Positions 61,500 through 64,000 of a DNA stretch of 64,000 nucleotides are shown one piece after another. This stretch comes from Haladaptatus pallidirubidus. GTDB lineage: Archaea > Halobacteriota > Halobacteria > Halobacteriales > Haladaptataceae. Both the position numbers and the translations under genes were made by a program. Within the stretch, counting starts at the first letter, position 1. Each line of letters opens with the position of its first letter. The notes beneath the pieces are model-generated. The model was not told where the DNA came from and searched no databases. It worked only from the letters and a program-made list of their open reading frames with translations. Where the stretch lies: the NCBI RefSeq assembly GCF_020700235.1, contig NZ_CP085301.1:2294001-2358000 (forward strand). Direction: 5' to 3'.

Positions 61500-62504
61500 A
61501 TGAAGCTCGGGACAGGGCTGTTCACCTGCCAGCGACGACCGGACGACGATCGCTCGATGACCGAGATTTACGACGAGATGCTAGAGCTCGGCGAGACGAT
61601 AGACTCGGCCGGTCTCGACAGCATGTGGGTGTCCGAACACCACTTCGCCGAGGACGGCTACCTCCCGGCCACGATGCCCTCACTCGGGGCGCTGGCCGCC
61701 CGCACCGAGAACGTCGAACTCGGGACGTGCATCGCGCTCGCGCCCCTCTACGACGGCGTTCGACTGGCGGAGGACGCCGCGACGGTCGATTTGCTCGCGA
61801 ACGGGCGACTCACGCTCGGGTTGGCCATCGGGTCGAACCCGCGCGAATTCGAATCGTTCGGCGTCCCCCGAGAGGAGCGCGTGGAGCGATTGAGCGACCT
61901 AACGAATCTCCTGCGAGCGTCGTGGTCGGAGGGGGAACTCGACTACGACGCGGAGTTCCACGACGTCTCGCCCGACGTGAGCGTGACGCCGAAACCCGAA
62001 TCCGACGTTCCGGTCATGTTCGGTGGATCGGTCAAACCCGCAGTTCGGCGCGCCGCGCGGGTCGCCGACGCGTGGTGTGCCCCCTCCTCGATTTCCGTCG
62101 AAGGCGTCCGCAAGCGCAAGGAGGACATCGAACGCGTTCGTGAGAAAGAAGGACTCGACGGTGATTTCTCCGTGTACGTCCTCCAGCACGGCTTTATCGC
62201 CGACTCGAAGGAGGAGGCGTGGGAGGCGATGAAACCGGGATACTTCTACATCCAGCGTCGCTACGCCGAAATCTTCTCCGGTGAATCGGTGGACGAACTG
62301 GACGACGAGCGAAAGCAGGAACTAAAAGAGCAGGCCATCTTCGGCACGCCGGAGCAGGTGGCGGCGGAGTTGAACGAATACCGCGACGCGCTGGGTGACG
62401 ACATCCATTTCATCTTCCGCACCTACCACCCCGGCATCGGCACCGACGCGATGGTCGAGTGCATCGAGCGATTGGGCGACGAAGTCAAGCCGCTCATTTC
62501 CTAA
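61500..62504 (+). CDS. LLM-class flavin-dependent oxidoreductase
   Basis: The 334-residue protein has the luciferase-like monooxygenase TIM barrel: DSMWVSEHHFAEDGY, then ALAPLYDGVRLAEDAATVD, RLTLGLAIGSNPREF and VPVMFGGS near the middle. Family members use reduced flavin (FMN or F420) to oxidise diverse substrates; in haloarchaea F420 use is plausible. It is close to the penicillin acylase gene on the same strand but has its own AT-rich promoter region. Substrate unknown. Confidence 0.86.
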   Translation: MKLGTGLFTCQRRPDDDRSMTEIYDEMLELGETIDSAGLDSMWVSEHHFAEDGYLPATMPSLGALAARTENVELGTCIALAPLYDGVRLAEDAATVDLLANGRLTLGLAIGSNPREFESFGVPREERVERLSDLTNLLRASWSEGELDYDAEFHDVSPDVSVTPKPESDVPVMFGGSVKPAVRRAARVADAWCAPSSISVEGVRKRKEDIERVREKEGLDGDFSVYVLQHGFIADSKEEAWEAMKPGYFYIQRRYAEIFSGESVDELDDERKQELKEQAIFGTPEQVAAELNEYRDALGDDIHFIFRTYHPGIGTDAMVECIERLGDEVKPLIS

Positions 62505-62590
62505 TCGTCACTCGGATTTTCGAAACATATTCCCATTTTTCCGGATACTGTAATTATAAATTACAATGATAATATACGGTATATGAACCC

Positions 62591-64000
62591 ATGACTACCA
62601 GACGGTCGATTCTGAAAATCGGGGGCGGAATCGCGGCGGGAACCATCGTCAGCACGAAAACGCTCGGCTACGAACGAGACGGGGCTGAAACGGACGAAGT
62701 GACAATACAGCGTGACGAATACGGCGTCGCGCACGTCTACGCTCGTGAGGCGAACGATGCCGCACCGACGTTTTTCGGGTACGGATACGCAACTGCCGAA
62801 GACCGACTGTACCAGCTCGAACTCTCCCGGCGTTTCTACCGCGGGACGGTTTCGGCCGTACTCGGAAGCGACTGGGTCGAATTTGATAAAGCATCGCGGC
62901 AGACGCATTTCACCCAGACGCCCCTCGAAGAGCAGATAACGACCCAACTGGACGACGAACACCGAACCGTCATCAGGGCATTCACCGACGGCATCAATCG
63001 ATACAATGAAGAAGTGAAAGATGGCGGTCGAGAGTGGCACGAGGGTTTCGTGGACGCCGGATTCGAACCCGACGGGTGGGTTATGGAAGACGTTGCGGGC
63101 GTCTTCGTCGGCACGATGGCGTACTTTTCCGGCTTTCAGTTGGAGACGCTGGGTGCGACGGTTCTCGAACAACTTCGTGAAACCCACTCCGAGCGCGAAG
63201 CGATGGCGCTCTTTCGAGACCTCCAGTGGGGCGACGACCCCGGAGCGCCGACTTCGACGGAGCAGTCGGGAGAGGGCTACGTGCCACCGTACGAAAAAGC
63301 GGGCGCACTGCATGAGCATCAGAGGGGGGCTGATTCGATGGGCGGCGATTCGGTTGGGGGTCGAAGCAACCGAATCACGGGCGGCGATTTCAAGATTCCG
63401 AACGATGCCGCCGCGGTACACGAAGCGGAGATGGACAGAATCGGAACCGTCGCACAGGGACTGGACGGGCTCGGCCTTCCCATCAAGTTGGGGAGTAACG
63501 CGCTCGCGGTTCACGGCGACGCCACCGAAAGCGGCGACCCGCTGTTGATGGGCGGCCCGCAGATGGGATTTTCCACGCCGTCCGTGATGTACGAAATCGG
63601 TCTCCACGGGCCCGATTTCGATGTTTCCGGTGCGACGGTTACGGGCTACCCGTTCGTGATGTTCGGACACAACGGGAACGGAGCGTTCACGAGTACGGCG
63701 GGAATCGACAACTCGATTCAGACGTTCGTGGAGTCGATAGTTCCGCGCGACGAGGCCGCCGACCAGTACGAATTCCGCAGAGAATTGCGCGATATCAACG
63801 AGCGAGAGGAGACGATACCGGTGGCCGACGCGTCGGACGAAACCGTCACGCTTCGGTGGACGCATCACGGAACCATCACCCAGTACCGACCGGATGCGGG
63901 GGAGGCGCTCGCACAGACACGCGGCTTCGAAGGACGCGACATGAACTGTTGGAGAGCGTTTTACGACGCGCAGTTCGCGAGCAACGTTCACGAGTACGGA
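62591..64000 (+). CDS. Penicillin acylase-family Ntn hydrolase, Tat-exported, cut by window end
   Basis: The frame is open from 62591 to the end of the window (470 residues, incomplete). It has a short twin-arginine signal (TTRRSILKIGGGIAAG), then the S45 alpha-chain (TIQRDEYGVAHVYARE, GYGYATAEDRLYQLELSRR). The processing site is Gly301-Ser302 in KLGSNALAVHG, where Ser302 would become the N-terminal nucleophile, followed by the start of the beta-chain (SGDPLLMGGPQMGF, the MFGHNGNGAFTST segment). Relatives hydrolyse amide bonds of acyl-homoserine lactones or cyclic peptides; the substrate here is unknown. The end of the gene lies outside the window. Confidence 0.86.
   Translation, partial: MTTRRSILKIGGGIAAGTIVSTKTLGYERDGAETDEVTIQRDEYGVAHVYAREANDAAPTFFGYGYATAEDRLYQLELSRRFYRGTVSAVLGSDWVEFDKASRQTHFTQTPLEEQITTQLDDEHRTVIRAFTDGINRYNEEVKDGGREWHEGFVDAGFEPDGWVMEDVAGVFVGTMAYFSGFQLETLGATVLEQLRETHSEREAMALFRDLQWGDDPGAPTSTEQSGEGYVPPYEKAGALHEHQRGADSMGGDSVGGRSNRITGGDFKIPNDAAAVHEAEMDRIGTVAQGLDGLGLPIKLGSNALAVHGDATESGDPLLMGGPQMGFSTPSVMYEIGLHGPDFDVSGATVTGYPFVMFGHNGNGAFTSTAGIDNSIQTFVESIVPRDEAADQYEFRRELRDINEREETIPVADASDETVTLRWTHHGTITQYRPDAGEALAQTRGFEGRDMNCWRAFYDAQFASNVHEYG

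Overview
The window is chromosomal DNA of a halophilic archaeon (class Halobacteria). The signs are an acidic proteome, many starts with almost no leader behind TATA-like AT-rich boxes, twin-arginine lipoprotein signals on ABC binding proteins, HTH-10 (bat-like) and TrmB regulators, DUF7344-type winged helices and an XPB-like helicase. The moderate GC content and moderately acidic proteins would fit a Haladaptatus-like genus, but I cannot fix the genus from sequence alone. I see no rRNA, tRNA, CRISPR array, transposase or phage module.

Layout. 0.3-4.2 kb: a fused FAD/Fe-S D-lactate (2-hydroxyacid) dehydrogenase, followed by decayed remnants of a lactate-utilisation locus and a frameshifted small membrane gene. 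4.2-6.6 kb: HpaI-type aldolase, threonine-synthase-like PLP enzyme, CDGSH Fe-S protein. 6.6-17.6 kb: XPB-like helicase, old-yellow-enzyme homologue, SHOCT protein, MutS-like ATPase, a PAS/PAS/GAF/GAF/bat/HTH-10 sensor-regulator, a DUF389 membrane protein and a Tat-exported trypsin-like protease. 17.7-22.1 kb: an iron/siderophore ABC transporter (binding protein, permease, ATPase) that includes a reduced thioredoxin-reductase-like flavoprotein and carries two DtxR/Idr-type operators. 22.3-37.7 kb: housekeeping and accessory genes, including a frameshifted lamin-tail protein, M24 peptidase, AI-2E-type permease, CPBP protease, PQQ-type sugar dehydrogenase, Lrp regulator, SpoOM, thioredoxin, TatA, gamma-glutamyltransferase and DUF1028. 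38-44.2 kb: a complete dipeptide ABC operon dppABCDF, divergent from an HTH-10 regulator. 45-50.5 kb: MFS transporter, acetolactate-synthase-like TPP enzyme, epimerase, ferritin-like DUF892 protein and HD hydrolase. 50.6-51.1 and 60.85-61.13 kb: two copies of a non-coding element with terminal inverted repeats. 51.2-60.7 kb: tandem EthD protein, then a branched-chain-amino-acid-type ABC operon with a fused LivH-LivM permease, a convergent TrmB regulator, a VOC protein and an M24/creatinase-like enzyme with an altered metal site. 61.5-64 kb: luciferase-like monooxygenase and a penicillin acylase that runs off the end.

How it fits together. Most of the window is transport plus matching catabolism: ferric-siderophore uptake under iron control; dipeptide import next to gamma-glutamyltransferase and DUF1028; Liv-type import with a nearby regulator and an amidohydrolase-like M24 enzyme.

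Several loci are broken by single-nucleotide shifts or in-frame stops (about 3.4, 4.0, 22.5, 25.9 and 61.3 kb). One sits in a run of five Gs, so some may be assembly errors rather than real decay. The strongest candidates for something undescribed are the flavoprotein inside the iron operon and the two-copy inverted-repeat element.
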